From Carposina sasakii (Eukaryota; Arthropoda; Insecta; Lepidoptera; Carposinidae): a stretch of 64,000 nt of DNA. A program made the position numbers and the translations under genes. The notes below the pieces were generated by a model. It was not told where the DNA came from, did no database searches, and saw nothing but the letters and a program-made list of their open reading frames with translations. The DNA is taken from the NCBI GenBank assembly GCA_014607495.2, contig CP053157.1, positions 7,192,001 to 7,256,000 on the forward strand. Direction: 5' to 3'. Positions 12,064 through 24,128 of this stretch are shown one piece after another (positions within the stretch are counted from its first letter, which is position 1; each line of letters opens with the position of its first letter).

Positions 12064-12350
12064 TATTAAGTCGACTTTTCACTATGTGACGTAATGTAAT
12101 TATTATGTTACTTACATCTTAAGGTGTAAAAAATTATCGCTTGTCATACATTTTGTAAGAGAGTGACACACTGTGTAATATAATGTTATACATCCCGAAC
12201 TGTAAATAAGTATTATATTACACACTGAAAATGGTCTCGTACAAAATATATGACAAGCGATATTTTTTTACATCTTAAGATTTAATATGTATACCTAATA
12301 ATATAATATATTACGAGTTTATACTATACATAGTAAAAAGTCGATTTTAG
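12064..12350. mobile_element. Large foldback element, about 285 bp
   Basis: The outer arms AAGTCGACTTTTCACTATGT and ACATAGTAAAAAGTCGATTT pair. Inner arms CTTACATCTTAAGGTGTAAA and ATCGCTTGTCATACATTTTG pair with CATATATGACAAGCGATATT-like and TTTACATCTTAAG sequence on the right, and the centre pairs TGTGTAATATAAT with ATTATATTACACA. The whole unit is thus a near-complete hairpin. Target duplication not resolved. No coding content. Confidence 0.6.
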
Positions 12351-15300
12351 TCTTATTTATCGCATAGGATCAATGCTCGGTGGTTCACAGCATGTGGATA
12401 GGTACTATTAGCACAGTTCATTCCTCTGTCATTTGTTTTGTATTTTGTATTTCGGTTCGTAAACAATCTTACTATTTCTCGTTATATCATAGGTATGTCA
12501 TATTTTACTTTACCAAAAAACCCCGTAGATAAGTGTTTGAACAGTTTATTTACAAATGTTATGTTACTCACAGGTATTAATATAACGTAGGTAGGTACTT
12601 CCGAAATTATAGGTTTCTATGGCAGGTAGTCGCTCTGTGAACGATTTCTGTAGGTTTGTAAAAACCAAATACCTATACAAAATTTAATAAAATTAATATA
12701 GGAATTGCACCAGTAAATTAATTCAAACTCTACCAGTAAATAAAAAACTGCACTATGTACAGATTGACCAGTAATTTCAACAATACTTACGAGTTAAGTA
12801 CCTAGATAATACCTATCACTGAAATTAATATAATTTTAAAAACCATTATACATATTTCTGGACACGTTTACAGAGAATTTTAATACAAAATGAAATGAAA
12901 ATTCATTACGTGGAAAGTATTTAATTAAAACCCCTCCACTCTTATATGTATTTTGTTCGGAAAATTATGGTCCGAATTTCATAAAATAGGTAGGTCCTAC
13001 TCGTAACATATAATTATATTATTGCTTTATTCAATCATTTAAATATAACAGAGAATTGGGTATACGTGTATGTTATTTACACAATAACAACAACTAATGA
13101 AACAAAAATGTCTTCAACGAGCAAAATAAATGGGAAGGCGATATCAATATAATATGCTTATTCAGACGTGTTACATCTCAAATTTGGGTTAGTTACTGGT
13201 ACAGCCCAATTTTCTTGTTTATTGAACTTCACACCTATAATTTTGAAGGAAACGGCACAGTTTTTCCGTGTGTAGTAATAAATTGAGGTATCTGTGACCG
13301 TATCACGTGAAAATCCTTGTAAAATAAATTGGGCGACGGGATGAGCGCTCGCTTTGACGAACCCTGTCTTTGGATTAAGGTGTGAAAAATTATAGCTTAC
13401 ACGGAGCGGTGACGGGTGACACGGGCGCGTTGTGTTTGGTTTATGCGAACGTGTCCTTAGGGAGATTCATTATATTTTTTGTACTGTCATATTTTACAAC
13501 ACAGGTACGTATCGTAATATGTTGAATTGTATTAGGCACGTGTCCCCAAAGATGGACTTTTTGGTATCTACTGTGGGCGGAGATTCAACCATAGCACATA
13601 CCTTCTTATAGTCAAATCTACCCTATGTGCCCCCACCACGAAAAAAATCCAGTCCTGGGCGTTATTATTCGGAAGCTCATAACTACATATGGTGCTCGCC
13701 CACCACCAGGCCCTCACCCTCGAATCTAATGACTCATGATTGCGATCACAGGAAACTACAGTTGCGATGATAAATGCAATATGTTGGTAATAGCTAGTAC
13801 TCCGAAACTTCTTAACTAGCTAATCTACAATATGGTCGAATCTGACCGTCACACTTAAAACACTTAATTGTAGCTCCCTCTCCTTCCTTAAAATAAATGG
13901 CTGAAACAGAAAAGGACTGGTAGGACTAATCTTAAGTTTAGGTCTAAGTATGACGTTCAGAATTGACCATAATGTTTTTGCCAAAATCCGTGCATCTACA
14001 GGATTGACCCAGATTAGTCAAGATTTAACAGCGTGCAGCAAAACATTGACAGGATATCAGATTACAGGTAAAAATGCATGAGCGCTTAACGGCTTTGTAA
14101 AGCCGGACATAGGTAAACTCTAACCGATTGCGGATGTAATCGATACCTGAGTGTGTAGTGAACTTGTCGTTCCCAAGTTACATGTGAAAATGACCACAGT
14201 GGAGTTCGAAAGAGGTTGAATGATTACTTCCGGTAACCAGAGTGGGTAGTCTATCACTGGAAGTTCTAATGTCTCTAAGTTCTAATGTATAGATCTATGG
14301 CATATCTGGGAAGAGTCTAGTTTCTCCAAAGAAAGAAAGACACTATAAAATTATTTTAATGGCTTTATTTGATGTATAGAGGCGTTAGTTTTCCATTGTG
14401 CAGTTAGTGCAAAATACTGTATGAAATGTTTACGTATATTTCTAATCCTATTTCGACCTATATTACGTTCACAAACAACACAATTAAAAATTCGGCGGGA
14501 AACTCTGAAAATGTAAAAATGTCCTACTATCTGCGTGTGCATGTTTTATCGTTAGTACTACTGGATATTTCTTCCCGTAATTTTTAACCTTTTAATAGTT
14601 TCATCGATTTCTATTTAAACCAAAAAGCATCGACGTTGTCGCGTCATAGAAATTCGGCACCAGGTGTAATTTTCTATTATTACGTTCTTTACAAACATGG
14701 TTTTAACAGCCAATAAGTTCTGTACGAAAAAAGCATTAAACTAACTTTCACCATTGAATACATTATAAATCGATTTTCAGAAATCAACGTTGTATCGTGT
14801 CATCAAAAAGCAAAAATGGCGCTAAATCGTGACGTGTCCAAAACAAAACCCACCGAACCAAATGAACGGACGTTGGCACGCGACACGTGTCAAAACGTAA
14901 TTAAAATTCACGACTTATTATACACTTTGTCAATTTCACAGTGGTTCGGTTTTGCGAGAGTTCTAGATTTCATGTAGATACATGGAGCCCATCGGAAATA
15001 AGGGTGAACTGATCTACTTAATAATTAGTATTGTTTAAACAAGTCCCAGTAATATATAAAAATATGTGTTATTAAGAAAATCACAGCTGATACCTCTCAC
15101 TGAAAAGTTATGTATGAATAACTAATAGGTAGGTAAATAGATAGGTATTATTAAATATTCCTATATATCACGCCATTTTCCTATTACACCATAGCTATGC
15201 CTGTGCGAGGTATACCAAGTTTTCAAATTCTACCAAGATTATCGAGCAGGCAATCACGATTTCGGCGCATAGTTTCCACGCCGAATCGCGTGAATCTGAC

Positions 15301-15540
15301 GCATTTGTGAGTAAACGTAGTAAAATATCTTGTAAACATAATGGAGTGGCGCATCTGCTACCTCTCACACAATTAGTCACAGGATGTTTACGTGCGTGTT
15401 CGTTTGTGTAGACTTAAATATATTTGTTTGCCACTACATAGTAGGCATATTATATGATATACGCTTTACGTGCTTTCCAAGACGCGATCTAAATGACAAT
15501 TTTTACAGCATTAAATTAAAATCTATTCATGAATAGAATA
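12351..15540. other. No recognisable gene
   Basis: AT-rich to 13280; mixed composition at 13300-13720. The minus frame at 14351-14542 has no motif. At 15195-15380 frames are open on both strands, and on the plus strand an acceptor-like ATTACACCATAG and a donor-like GTGAGT bracket about 120 bp. Because more than one frame is open and none is recognisable, no exon is called. Confidence 0.35.
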
Positions 15541-15610
15541 GGCCCGAGACTGGAATCGAACCTACGTCCGCCCCCCGATGGGAAGTTCTTAACCATTAAG
15601 CTATCACGGC
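15541..15610 (-). mobile_element. tRNA-like head of a SINE
   Basis: On the minus strand an A-box-like TAGCTTAATGG is followed by a B-box-like GGTTCGATTCC. The acceptor-stem halves do not pair (GCCGTGA against CTCGGGC), so it is not a functional tRNA gene and is best read as a tRNA-derived SINE head or pseudogene. Confidence 0.55.
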
Positions 15611-15656
15611 TTTCCGTTCCATTGGATTATAACAAAGAGAGTGCACCCGTGTTTGC

Positions 15657-15694
15657 GATATTATAGTATACCTACACTTGTATACTATAATATC
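15657..15694. repeat. Perfect 15-bp hairpin
   Basis: GATATTATAGTATAC, an 8-base loop, then GTATACTATAATATC. It lies between two tRNA-derived elements, and both of its flanks contain CCCGTG. Function unknown; it may be the core of a small inverted-repeat element. Confidence 0.6.
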
Positions 15695-15747
15695 TCCCGT
15701 GCAGATAGCTAATCTCTGAGAAATTCCAATTTACCTACAATTTCGAC

Positions 15748-15992
15748 GGCCGATTGGTGTAGTTGGTAGTGGCCCGACCTGCGACGCCATAGGTCCTGGG
15801 TTCGAATCCCGGTAGGTGCAAACATTGATGTGATGAACATCGATGTTTGTTTCCGAGTCATGGATGTTTATATACTTATCTATGTATTTATATACCGTTG
15901 CTTAGTACCCACGACACAAAACCTTAGGGATCTTAGTGTGGGACTAGGTCAATGTGTTGTGAAGTGTGTGAATATTTATTATTTATTTATTT
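15748..15992 (+). mobile_element. Lepidopteran tRNA-derived SINE, near full length
   Basis: The head GGCCGATTGGTGTAGTTGG gives an A box and GGGTTCGAATCCC gives a B box with a 5-bp T-arm stem. The body (AACATTGATGTGATGAACAT, GTTTCCGAGTCATGGATG, TGTGGGACTAGGTCAATGTG) is of a kind I recall as widespread in moth genomes. It ends in a (TTTA)n tail at about 15976-15992. The RNA polymerase III boxes are internal. No clear target duplication found. Confidence 0.8.
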
Positions 15993-16355
15993 AAATTACC
16001 TTCTCGCGAACTTGATTTAATACCCGTAGCTCAGGTAGGTACTCGCAAATATCATTTTACCTACCTCATTAGTAATACCGTCTATTGATCCGATTCTAAC
16101 GTGATTAGTAACTAATTTATAAATGTTACTTCGTATTTCGAAGATTTTGCTTGAGCTACCTAAGTTTATTTATTTAATTATCACCAACCTGCTATTCTGA
16201 ATCTATCTGACTCTTTTATCTATAAATATCTCCGTTTTATACATTAAACTTTGTATGTTTCATTAGGAACAATTATTACATATTCTTGGTATCACCACGT
16301 AGTGGTTTAGTATAGGACCCAGTAATGATATGGATCTGTGTTTATTTTGCTTATA
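15993..16355. other. No recognisable feature
   Basis: AT-rich spacer between the SINE and family A copy 2. Confidence 0.4.
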
Positions 16356-16697
16356 CAGGGTGATTTTTGGTCGTCAACGTTCCCGAAAACTACGGAATCT
16401 CCTCATCATCACGATCATATTTCTCCAAGCATACCTGGGAAGTGTCTGGTTTCCAAAATATTAGGGTCCAAAGTTGAGTAAATACGCTGCGTTTTTCTGC
16501 ATAGACGCGCGAAGCAAGATTTTTTCACGAGAAATAATTAATAAAAAAAATAACATAAACACTAGAGACTATAAATTTCGCCCGATCAAGTAACTAAAAA
16601 AAATTTTTTTTTCCCAGCATTTTTTTCCATAAACTTACTTTATTTGATGTATAGAGTACGTACCCTTCGTTAATAGTGGCCACAAAAAAACACTCTG
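16356..16697 (+). mobile_element. Non-autonomous DNA transposon family A, copy 2
   Basis: TA|CAGGGTG start and CACTCTG|TA end. It lacks the short ATCTGT-type segment present near the middle of other copies, which explains its shorter length. Internal blocks match copies at 38704 and 42376 closely. Confidence 0.85.
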
Positions 16698-19643
16698 TAT
16701 ATAGCTGCTATTAATTTTTTATTTACATTACGTATAAAACTGTTTAGAATAATCTAATGCGATCGAAAATAAACTTCATCTTAAAAATCTTCATTAAAAC
16801 CCGGTCGATTAAATTTCAATAAGCCAATGTAACTTTCGCAAAGTCCATCACTTGAACGTCGATGCAAATTAATATTAAAAAGTTTCGTAAACAAAAAGCC
16901 GATAAACCTCTACCTTGGAGCATCTCAAAGTCCCTGATTTTTTATTCATTCATAGCGATTTCCATAGGAAACAGGGTGAGGGTATTTGAATTTCTTGTAG
17001 AGAATATTCTGTATTGATACGAATATTTGTTTTCTGAGCGAATCGAACGTTTTCGTATCGCTAGGGATTTGTTTGTACTTTGTAGAACAAGTGTTTGCCG
17101 GGTTTACGGCTTCATTCAATTTTATGGCTTGTTACAAAGAAATTTGTAGAAACTCTACTTTTATATTATAGCTCTGACATCAAACGTTTCTACCCGTTTA
17201 AGGAAACTGGAGCATTTCCTTTATTTGGTATAGTTTTATTAAATAAGTAATCTAACTAATAGGTATTATATTATCTACTCAACTGTGCAAATTGAAATAA
17301 ATAATACTTTAACTAATAGTTATATAATTCACTTTCATGAAAATTACTTACGGATTAACGAAAGTCATGCAAGTCTAAATAGCAGTTAATTTGAGTAAAG
17401 GTCAGTACAAACGTACAAACAAATGTAAGCTATACGATAATTTGTTTGACGCGAGTTTGACGTGACATAACCGATATCAATACCATACATAACGCCTTAA
17501 CTTTTATAATGACTTCTAAATTTATTGTAACAACTTGCGAAGTTCTCTTCGAAACCCAGGTAAAATTCCAAACAATTGATCTTATTTTCTGCCCAAACTT
17601 TATTCCTTTGTCTAAAGGGATGTATTATGTAACATCGGCGTGTGTGTTAAAAGCAGCTGTAGTTGGAAACCAGATGTGCCATAAACTGCTCAATGTCATC
17701 CACACTGCGTTTTGTTTAACGCAAGCAAGCTGTGCTGTTTGTTTAAAGTCAATAGCAGAACCTCGTTTAGTTTCCCCTTATTCATTGAAGAAAATCGAGG
17801 TCGAATGTCGCTGTAACTTGTAAATAGGTTAAACAAATGTTTATACTATCAATATTGTATAGATCTATGGTTGGTCGAACCTTATCTTCTTTTAATAATA
17901 AATGTTACCAAAAAGTAATACTCGAGAAAAGGGATATTAAAGATAAACATTGTTAGCTGTAAAGCCTGCTGGTAGAGACGTAAAAAAGTCATCCTTTTAT
18001 CCTGTAGTTACCTATATATGTAAGTAAATTACATATAGGACCGTGGTAGGTATAAACGCCAGCAAATTGGGACCCTCGTCTAGTTTATCCTAATGCGATC
18101 CGAGTGGGAACAGCCCCGAATCACCACTATCCTATATTGGAAAAAGTTTACTGCGACATTTATCGCGACGATCACATTTTTAACCTTTATATTTTCAATA
18201 GTTCAAATAGTATTTGCCTATTTGATATTTTATCGTAGGGTTTTTATACGATCATAGAGATATCTCTTGTTACTTTACTTTACTTGTTGTGATTCTGCTC
18301 CCCCAAAAGGGATAATGGACGTGACTCCTAGTTTTAGAGCGTGTAATCAAATTTAACTTTCACCATTGCCATTCATTTTCATAAACTTTAACTTACAATC
18401 ATAAATCGGCCTGCTCCGTCCCTTTGTGAACTGAACATTAGCCAGCCATTGCGAGACACAATGAATTCGTTGGCATCTCATATTTCGTCACCCTTGAGTT
18501 TCTTACCTGAAATTAATGTTTCTGTAAACATAAAGATGTCGATAACCCCGCGCGACATTAAACTGTTTTTCATCTGTCTATGGTAACTATCTACTAAAAA
18601 GTTTAATTTCATCTGTCTACGGGCCTATGAAGAAATGCATATAATAATAATTTATTACATAGTCTATTTAAATGACTAATTAGACACTTATTTTATACTT
18701 ACTTAATTTATTTCAAAATGTAGGTAAATGTGTGCGTTGCCCTTTAGAGCAAACAAATTCTTTAGGTACAGAGATGTTTTTCTTTTAAGTTTTGAAACGC
18801 TTTTAGTTTTAGATGCTTAGCTGGGATTGGGGATTTCCTCAGTTATGATGAAATAAATTGTAAATTCGGAACTAATGCATGTTAGGCTCTAATGTGACTC
18901 TTCTAATAACGATTGTACCTACAATAACGCTTTTATATGATGTGTACTACTCGTATATATAAACATATATGATATCCCTGGCAAATGTTCTCGAAGTAAC
19001 TCAACTTTCCGGACATTCGTGGGTCTCATTCAATTTGACACCACGCTTCGGGCTGATGAAAAATTTTCCTCTAAAATTATGAGCTTGATACCGTACCGTG
19101 CGCTTCATCAATTGGATTATGATGAAATTTGTTACTGTCTCTGCTCCATTGAATTCGTTGCCTTTACATTGTTTACGCTAAATGGGAACGTGATGGCTTT
19201 TAATTTTGTAACGCAATTGCTTTTGGAGAGAATTAATTGTTCGAATAATTTACTCTTTTGTCCGTACATAATTTTAGACGGTATTGTTTAATCACACGCA
19301 ACGTTTTGTTTGTATTTGTAATATGCTCGAACAAAATAATTTTGAGACGCAAATCTCTTGTTTTCTTTGGGAAAAGGGGAAACAGGGCATTAAGATTATA
19401 GGAGATGTAGGCCACTGCAGACTTGATAATAATACCTAAGTTTACAAAGCTGGGAAATATTATACTCGTACCTACCTATCAAGTATGTACTATTTCCATC
19501 AAAGTAATTAACGAAACAGCTGATTTAGAATTTGATTAAGATCCTATTATTCACACCAAACCATTCGGATTTTAGTTTTCACCTGAAAATGAAAGAACCG
19601 CTGTCTAATTGACTCATGAAGGGAGATCAAAAGGAGGTGAAGG
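16698..19643. other. No identified gene; unassigned frame at 17509-17823
   Basis: The plus frame at 17509-17823 (104 codons) is longer than most chance frames here but has no recognisable domain, signal peptide or repeat; a GTAAAA donor-like site lies at its codon 17-18. The frame at 19019-19291 is similar. Neither can be supported as a gene. The rest is AT-rich. Confidence 0.35.
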
Positions 19644-19711
19644 AGGCCCGCGACTTCGTCCCCGTAAACTTATAATTCTCATTTTTACTGATCCCGTGGG
19701 AATTTTGAGTA
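19644..19711 (-). mobile_element. Helitron 3' fragment
   Basis: On the minus strand: CCCACGGGATCAGTAAAAA followed by ACGGGGACGAAGTCGCGGGC, the subterminal motif of a common lepidopteran Helitron type. The CTAG end is not preserved. The overlapping frame 19609-19791 is not a gene. Confidence 0.5.
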
Positions 19712-19909
19712 ATTCTTCCCTAGTTAAGTTCATGCAACTTTCAGCTGCCTGCTTCCTGTATTCGGCTGTGTATGTGTTATCTGTCAGTTAACCAATTAGT
19801 CGGGTAAGTACTCGTAAGGAAGGAATGCTTACGGCCAATTTCAATACAAGAGATCAAGAAAAATGTGAATCTTTTAAATTCTAAATTTAATTTTTTCGGT
19901 AATTCTAAA

Positions 19910-19948
19910 CTTGACGACGACGCTGACGAAGTCGTAGGCCTCCGCTAG
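19910..19948 (+). mobile_element. Helitron 3' terminus
   Basis: GACGAAGTCGTAGGCCTCCG followed by CTAG and then T. It is in inverted orientation to the fragment at 19644, so the two GACGAAGTCG...GGCCTCC ends face away from each other 300 bp apart. Confidence 0.5.
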
Positions 19949-20328
19949 TCTGAGATACGATGGAAATATCTCAAGATCACTTTTTAAAATAGGCAGATTG
20001 GAGGCAAATATTCATGGTGTGTTGTATGGTCTAAGCATTGATAGTTGCTCGCCTACATTGATTATCTATCACATATCCCCTATACCCTTCCTCCATGAAT
20101 TAACTATTGGAGATTACGCCGGCACTGCCGACATCAAAGTGACTGCGCTCAATTAATACAAACGAACAAAGTTATCTACATCATCGATGATATCAATCAT
20201 TGACGGCTTCAGACACGAATCTATTAATGCTATCGAGATGGTAGTAATGATTTGGGACTTGAACTTAGGTAGTAGGATTATATTATGTTTGGGACCAAAT
20301 TATTAAGACCTATATTATATACCTATAT

Positions 20329-20582
20329 CCGCGTGGTGCCGGCTGAGTAGAATTCGTACCACCCCGTGTCTGCCCGTGGGTATCGTACGAGGCGATTAAG
20401 GGTTACCGGGAGGTGGGCAGCAGCGCCTCCCGTATTGACAACATAGTCCAAAATACAAACTGCGGTCGCCCAGCGTGGTGACTATGGGCAAATACCCCTC
20501 ATGGCAGTCTTGTGGCGTGCCTTGGGGGAGGCCTACGTCCAGCAGTGGACTGCAAAAGGCTGCTGCTGATGATGGTGATGAT
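20329..20582 (+). mobile_element. Family C retroposon with RTE-derived 3' end, copy 1
   Basis: Begins CCGCGTGGTGCCGGCTGAG and ends in a GATGATGGTGATGAT tail. The last 80 bp translate as ALGEAYVQQWTAKG then stop, matching the C-terminal signature of RTE-type LINE proteins. The 5' part is not RTE coding sequence that I can recognise. Both longer copies start at the same base, as expected for a defined non-autonomous unit. ACCTATAT flanks it at 20321-20328 and again at 20588-20595, a possible target duplication. The minus frame 20396-20611 is a shadow. Confidence 0.75.
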
Positions 20583-20660
20583 ATAAAACCTATATAGCTT
20601 AAGGTATACAATAACGATATATTTGACGAATTATATTTTCATTACATTAAATCTCTATCT

Positions 20661-20785
20661 CGCCGTCCGCGTGGACTGCAGAAAAAAACATAATGACGAA
20701 AAATTTACCAGGAAAAGATTTTTTCGAGATAAAAAGACGCCTATATCCTTTCTTAGGATCTAAACTAAACTACCTGGATACGTAT
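20661..20785 (-). mobile_element. Helitron relic
   Basis: GATAAAAAGACGCCTATATC, TTTCTTAGGATCTAAACTA and CGTCCGCGTGGACTGCAG correspond to internal and 3' subterminal motifs of lepidopteran Helitrons. Ends are lost. The frame 20693-20881 over it is not a gene. Confidence 0.45.
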
Positions 20786-21061
20786 AGTTTTCCTTATCAC
20801 GAAAGTTTTGTTCGGCTCCAGTTTGAAAAGAATAGCGTCACGCTACCTGAAACAGTAATCTGTTTAGAGTTCTTAAATTGATGAGATTGAATATTTTATA
20901 AAATATTCATATGGTACACTGAAAGTGAATGCGACATCTCCTTTATGATCCTACAGTTCTAGCATATATATGTATGAACATATCCATTAGTAGGCAGTGC
21001 CACGTTTTATACGTGCTTATAAAATGCGACAGTCTATTATGTTCATCATGTAACGTACATA

Positions 21062-21291
21062 TCTATACTATAATATTTAATAATATTATAAAGCTGAAGA
21101 GTTTGTTTGTTTGTTTGTTTGTTTGTTTGTTTGAACGCGCTAATCTCAGGAACTACTGGTCTGATTTGAAAAATTCTTTCAGTGTTAGATAGCCCATTTA
21201 CCAAGGAAGGCTACAGTCTATACAACAACCTGCCCGGCTTCGCACGGGTACAACGCCCCCTCACGCGGACGAAGTCGTGGGCGGCTGCTAG
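21062..21291 (+). mobile_element. Short non-autonomous Helitron
   Basis: A|TCTATACTATAATA start, GCTGAAGAGTTTGTTTG with an expanded (TTTG)n, GAACGCGCTAATCTCAGGAA, CTACTGGTCTGATTTGAAAA, then a subterminal GC hairpin region and CTAG|T end. TC at the 5' end, CTRR at the 3' end and insertion between A and T fit Helitron rules. No Rep/helicase coding. Confidence 0.75.
21101..21133 (+). repeat. (GTTT)n microsatellite
   Basis: About eight uninterrupted units inside the Helitron. Confidence 0.9.
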
Positions 21292-21937
21292 TACATAATA
21301 ATGTCAGTTAAGCAACTACGTAGTAAGATCCATGGTCAAGGGGAAGGACGTAGAGTATTCAAGGTGTATGCAAGCAAAGCTATGGCAGGCTATTAGGATC
21401 TTATGGACAGAATAAATATTTCTTCAACTTGTTTGTACAAACTACTATGAGTAACTACAAGTATTCTTTACAAGTAATATTTTATTCGTGATTTAGTTGC
21501 CAAGCAAAAGAATAGCATAACTTGGTCAACCATCAAAATATTATAAAAAATAAACTAAACAAATTTGATATACCTACTATCTACCCAGTGTCACGACTAG
21601 ACGATTATAATTATGATGATACCTACCTCTCACGCTCAAGGCAGCCATTTAGGTTCAAGAGCATGCCAAAATATATGTATTTCGTCGCTGGGGCGCAGGC
21701 GCAGCATAGTTGTTGTCTTTCATTAATTGATCGATCAACGTTGACAGGATGGTCAGGATGGCTGCTTCAGCTCATATTACTTTATTGACTGCTATAGTCC
21801 CAGTTCGATTACCACTGGCTGAGAAGAACTAGTAGAAACTTAGCAGGGTTGCCTTTTGTTACATTCACCAGGCATAAACACTATACACACACACACTAGG
21901 CATAGCCATTGCAATTATCTCATTAGCCTTCCTATAT
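21292..21937. other. No recognisable feature
   Basis: The plus frame at 21522-21788 has no motif. AT-rich. Confidence 0.4.
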
Positions 21938-22110
21938 AAAGAAAGAAAGAAAGAAAGAAAGAAATCCTTTATTCAGCATTCAAAAATGTTTCACAACAGC
22001 TAAACAGAAAAACATAATTATGCTGAAATGGACCCAGCTCAGCATACAGCTGCAGACCAAAACATCACTATATCATTTATGACAGAATACTTAGCACAAT
22101 TCTGCTAGTT
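21938..22110 (-). mobile_element. Possible retroposon 3' end with (CTTT)n tail
   Basis: On the minus strand GCTGAATAAAGGATTTCTTT runs into six or so CTTT units (GAAAGAAA on plus, 21938-21963). A tail of this type after an AATAAA-like motif is usual for non-LTR retroposon 3' ends. The body is not recognised and its 5' limit is a guess. Confidence 0.4.
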
Positions 22111-23775
22111 TACTTGGACTGCAAGAGCAACTAGGAAACGTATAGTCTCGTCCCTTGTTAGTTACGTACTTTCTCAATGAAGGACTCTACTCTACGGTGG
22201 TACTGTTAATACTAATCCCATAGCGCTCCCGCGTGGCATGCAAACCATCGGGACTTACTTAATTACATGAAGCTAGATACAATATGACTTGTGTTTTATA
22301 GCGCTTACAAGGGTGACTCTATAAAAGCTACTCTGTCTAATACTCTATTTGTACTTCTATCTCCGACATATACTTAGGAGTATACTCAAAATCATAACCC
22401 TCCTGATGGTAAAGAAGGGTAATTACAGGTCCATCTAATGACGAAATACCACTTGTAAGTATATTAATTGATGACCATCTAAAATACCAAGTCGAGTTAG
22501 CGAAATATAAGATAATGAGACCACAGCAGGAAACGTGTGGGTAGTCGGAGATCTCACACACATGTACAACGAGACCACAAATAAGTGCTAATGGAGGTTG
22601 CTAAAACACGTGGTCATTAAGCGCAACATTAGCAAGGCTGTATAAAAGTTGCAAGAATGGAAATATTACGGCCTTGCGGTTATGAATTAGGACTAGAATT
22701 TCCACATGTATTTTATCGCTATAACTCTGCAGTAGCAGATTTTGCCTAGAAATGCAAAACATGTGGTTTTGAGACTCTAATTTTGAGGATAGGTTCTCTA
22801 TAGTGGAGTGCACTTTAAGTTCTAGTTACAGTGTGCAAACTAACATAGTTTATAAGTTGTTCTGTTACTTACAAATGGGCCTACGTCGACGCCTAAATAA
22901 ATAAAAATAATATATTATTATGTAACACACCTCTTTTGTTACACTCTGTATTATTCGCTGAACTAACAAGATTAAAATACGGTTTCAGTTACAGTGTCTA
23001 CTGATAAATTAATTGTCTGTCTAACCGCATTGCCAACATACTCATGGCTCAAATTACATATCTTTCATAGCATCACAATCTTTATTACGATAGCAATTAC
23101 ACACCGACGTGATTCAGCACTTATATGACATGTTATTCAAACAGCTGTGGTTTATGTCTCTTTTAAGGGTAATAAGGAAATACAGGATTACATTCACGAG
23201 CTAAATTAACTCATTTCTCCCGGGACCCACTTCGCTTTGATAATGTTGCCAGCTCTACTTAACGAGGCGGGACAAATTCAAAAGTTTCATAGGGATTAAT
23301 AAAGAAATGAATAAGAAGAAATCTTGTTCTCTGTTAACCAACTTGGTTATTACCTACAAAATAAAATACGTAAAATACAACTCAAAATATTTTCCATGGA
23401 AAACTTAAATTATCCTTAACTTGAATTAAAATAAAGAGATTACACGCAATAATTTTTTTATTATGATTGTAACAGTGATCTATTTAGTTAATTTAGAACC
23501 TTGATATAATTGTAAGAATAGGTCATCATCATAGAAGTAACTAGTGCCAGAACACTGAAAACAAACATATCTACTAAATGAATTTTAAATTACATGAGGT
23601 ATAATATGTACCTGCGAACAAACTGCCTGATTTCCTTTTTTTACTTAAGGTATAGGTACAAATAGAAATTACTCAATTTAATAAAATATTGAAGTTGAAA
23701 CAAATTTTCCGCACCGTGCCTTGCCAATAAAGTTTTAAGTGAAGACATTCTATTCATTTAATTTTGGATTATGTA
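22111..23775. other. No recognisable feature
   Basis: Minus frames at 22337-22561 and 22601-22813 show no motif or splice context. Confidence 0.4.
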
Positions 23776-24128
23776 CAGAATGTTTTTTGGTCGTCAACGT
23801 TTCCGAATACTACGGAATCTCTCCATCATCACGATCATTTTTCTCCATGAAAACATACCTGGGAAGTAACTGGTTCCCAAGATATTAGGATATAAAGTTG
23901 AGTAAATAGACTGCATTTTTTTGCATAAATGCACATAGAGGCGTGTTATAATATTTCTGGCTATAAGAAAATTAACACAATATAAATTTCGCCCGATCAA
24001 GTAATTAATTTTTTTTTCTTCAAAAAATTAACATCGTTTCCCTGCAGGAATTCTTTGGCATAAACTTACTTTATTTGATGTATAGAGTACGTACCCTTAG
24101 TAAAGGGTGGCAACGAAAAAATACCCTG
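23776..24128 (+). mobile_element. Non-autonomous DNA transposon family A, copy 3
   Basis: TA|CAGAATG start and TACCCTG|TA end, so the terminal repeat is degraded. Divergent from the other copies in the centre (GGCTATAAGAAAATTAACAC), suggesting an older insertion. Confidence 0.8.

Noticed and set aside
15195..15380. Exon between TTACACCATAG and GTGAGT
   Set aside because: Two plus frames and one minus frame are all open, so the open frame carries little weight; no recognisable product.
17509..17823. 104-codon plus-strand frame
   Set aside because: No domain, signal peptide or splice support; a frame this long can occur by chance in 64 kb.
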